A stretch of DNA of 64,000 nucleotides from Streptomyces sp. MMBL 11-1 (GTDB lineage Bacteria; Actinomycetota; Actinomycetes; Streptomycetales; Streptomycetaceae). The notes under the pieces were generated by a model. That model saw only the letters and a program-made list of their open reading frames with translations. It did not search any database and was not told the origin of the DNA. Within the stretch, counting starts at the first letter, position 1; each line of letters begins with the position of its first letter. Below are positions 60,057-64,000 of this stretch, one piece after another. Position numbers and translations under genes: made by a program. The stretch is from contig NZ_CP117709.1 of NCBI RefSeq assembly GCF_028622875.1, positions 3,408,501-3,472,500 on the forward strand, given 5' to 3'.

Positions 60057-60718
60057 CGACCGTACTCATCGCCGACGACCAGCCGATGCAGCGCTTCGGC
60101 TTCCGCATGCTGCTGGAGAGCCAGGACGACATGACGGTCGTCGGCGAGGCCGGCAACGGCGACGAGGCCGTCCGGCTGGTCGCCCGCCACCACCCCGACG
60201 TCGTGCTGATGGACATCCGTATGCCGGGCCAGGACGGCATCGAGGTGACCCGGCGCATCATCGCCTCGGGCGCCCGCACCCGCATCCTGATCGTCACGAC
60301 GTTCGACCTGGACGAGTACGCCTACGACGGCCTGCGCGCCGGCGCCAGCGGCTTCCTGGTCAAGGACGCCCTGCCCGAAGAACTCCTCGCCGGCATCCGC
60401 GCGGTGGCCGCCGGTGACGCGGTGGTGGCCCCGACCCTGACCCGCCGTCTTCTCGACGCCTACGTGCACCACCTTCCAGCGGTACCAGGCGCACCCGCCG
60501 CGTCGGACCCGCGCATCACCGCGCTGACGGAACGGGAACGGGAGGTCCTCACCGTCATCGGCCAGGGCTGGTCGAACACGGAGATAGCCACCCGTCTCCA
60601 CCTCGCCGAATCCACGGTGAAGACGCACGTGACCCGCATCCTCGCCAAGACCGGCGCGAGGGACCGCGTCCAGGCGGTCATCCTGGCGTACGACACCCGC
60701 CTGGTCACACCGTCGTAG
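60053..60718 (+). CDS. NarL/FixJ-family response regulator
   Basis: 221-aa regulator, partner of the preceding kinase. Receiver with acidic pair (LIADDQP), phosphoacceptor Asp 54 (VVLMDIRMPG), TTFDLDEY and Lys in GFLVKDA. The C-terminal LuxR-type HTH reads LTEREREVLTVIGQGWSNTEIATRLHLAESTVKTHVTRILAKTGARDRVQAV. It is the last gene of the ABC/two-component block; the shared hairpin at 60766-60799 separates it from the rRNA operon. Confidence 0.95.
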   Translation: MTTVLIADDQPMQRFGFRMLLESQDDMTVVGEAGNGDEAVRLVARHHPDVVLMDIRMPGQDGIEVTRRIIASGARTRILIVTTFDLDEYAYDGLRAGASGFLVKDALPEELLAGIRAVAAGDAVVAPTLTRRLLDAYVHHLPAVPGAPAASDPRITALTEREREVLTVIGQGWSNTEIATRLHLAESTVKTHVTRILAKTGARDRVQAVILAYDTRLVTPS

Positions 60719-60765
60719 ACCGGGTCGGGCGGCGATACACCACCGCCACAAGGGCCGTGAACGCA

Positions 60766-60799
60766 GGAAAGCCCCGCACCAAATGGTGCGGGGCTTTCC
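60766..60799. terminator. terminator of the rRNA operon (and convergent regulator gene)
   Basis: Perfect 15-bp arms GGAAAGCCCCGCACC (60766-60780) and GGTGCGGGGCTTTCC (60785-60799) with loop AAAT, 12 bp beyond the 5S 3' end on the minus strand. Confidence 0.9.
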
Positions 60800-60811
60800 C
60801 GGAAAAATTGT

Positions 60812-60928
60812 TCGGCGGCGTCCTACTCTCCCACAGGGTCCCCCCTGCAGTACCATCGGCGCTGAAAGGCTTAGCTTCCGGGTTCGGAATGTAACCGGGC
60901 GTTTCCCTAACGCAATGACCACCGAAAC
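60812..60928 (-). rRNA. 5S ribosomal RNA
   Basis: The minus strand starts GTTTCGGTGGTCATTGCG and ends near GTAGGACGCCGCCGA, with the conserved CCGAACCCGGAAG and GATGGTACTGC segments. The 117-nt length is standard. It lies behind the 23S gene in usual operon order. Confidence 0.95.
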
Positions 60929-61009
60929 ACTATGAAATTAACCAACACCGGAGAAAAACACGGCCGTTCGTTATTTCAGAACTAACACAGTGGACGCGAG
61001 CAACTGAGG
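60929..61009 (-). other. 23S-5S spacer
   Basis: 81-bp AT-richer spacer containing GAACTAACACAG, probably part of the processing stem; no tRNA is present. Confidence 0.6.

Positions 61010-64000
<2,991 letters not shown>

Noticed and set aside
60929..61009. Possible tRNA between the 23S and 5S genes
   Set aside because: Only 81 bp, with no cloverleaf or T-loop GTTCGANTC sequence.

Overview
The window reads as chromosomal DNA of a Streptomyces (or close actinobacterial relative). The DNA is very GC-rich with strong third-position G/C bias. GTG and TTG starts are common, and genes often join by ATGA/GTGA overlaps. Family content also fits: mycothiol synthase MshD, a SapA-like spore-associated protein, a sortase-E type LAxTG surface protein, a SigE-type ECF sigma factor, GlxA-type regulators and a PHO-box-controlled pst operon. 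The right edge is the 3' end of an rRNA operon on the minus strand (5S, then most of the 23S). No phage or plasmid replication/integration genes, IS elements, tRNAs or CRISPR arrays were seen.

Layout, left to right. 1-1976: end of a response regulator and its sensor kinase. 1995-4741: Tat-secreted PI-PLC-like protein, an old-yellow-enzyme reductase and a divergent MerR regulator. 4961-9569: secreted proteins (beta-trefoil, SapA-like, LAxTG-anchored) and a wHTH/zinc-ribbon protein. 9678-14156: MacB-type ABC transporter divergent from a two-component system. 14186-15942: GlxA regulator and isochorismatase-like hydrolase. 16151-19610: an ECF sigma factor followed by a duplicated pair of membrane protein plus lipoprotein; each lipoprotein gene has the same ECF-like promoter. 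19687-26449: 5'-nucleotidase, YhcG/DUF1016 nuclease, mshD, and a YtrA-type GntR regulator with its ABC exporter. 26835-36941: phosphate block (ppk, CHAD protein, Nudix hydrolase, pstSCAB, PiT transporter, DUF47/PhoU-like), with PHO boxes before pstS and probably before ppk. 37247-40332: csoR with its operator, small proteins, a lipoprotein and a PAP2 phosphatase.

40734-56048 is the most unusual stretch: a divergent, chromosomal type IV secretion-like locus. Rightward run genes that look like a VirB2-like small membrane protein, a VirB8/TcpC-like protein, a VirB6-like polytopic protein, a VirB4 apparently split into two genes, and a VirD4-like protein without a visible P-loop. Leftward run a WXG100-like helical protein, two paralogous DUF1023 alpha/beta-hydrolase plus lipoprotein pairs (one hydrolase fused to a pilin-like segment, the other frameshifted at a C7 tract) and a transglycosylase/NlpC wall hydrolase. 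No relaxase, integrase or VirB11 is present, so protein export is more likely than conjugation. This is inference. 56072-60718 holds a GNAT enzyme, an ABC-2 transporter and a NarL-type two-component system, ending at the rRNA operon.

Short tandem duplications recur at gene starts and ends through the window, several of them spanning start or stop codons or signal peptides.
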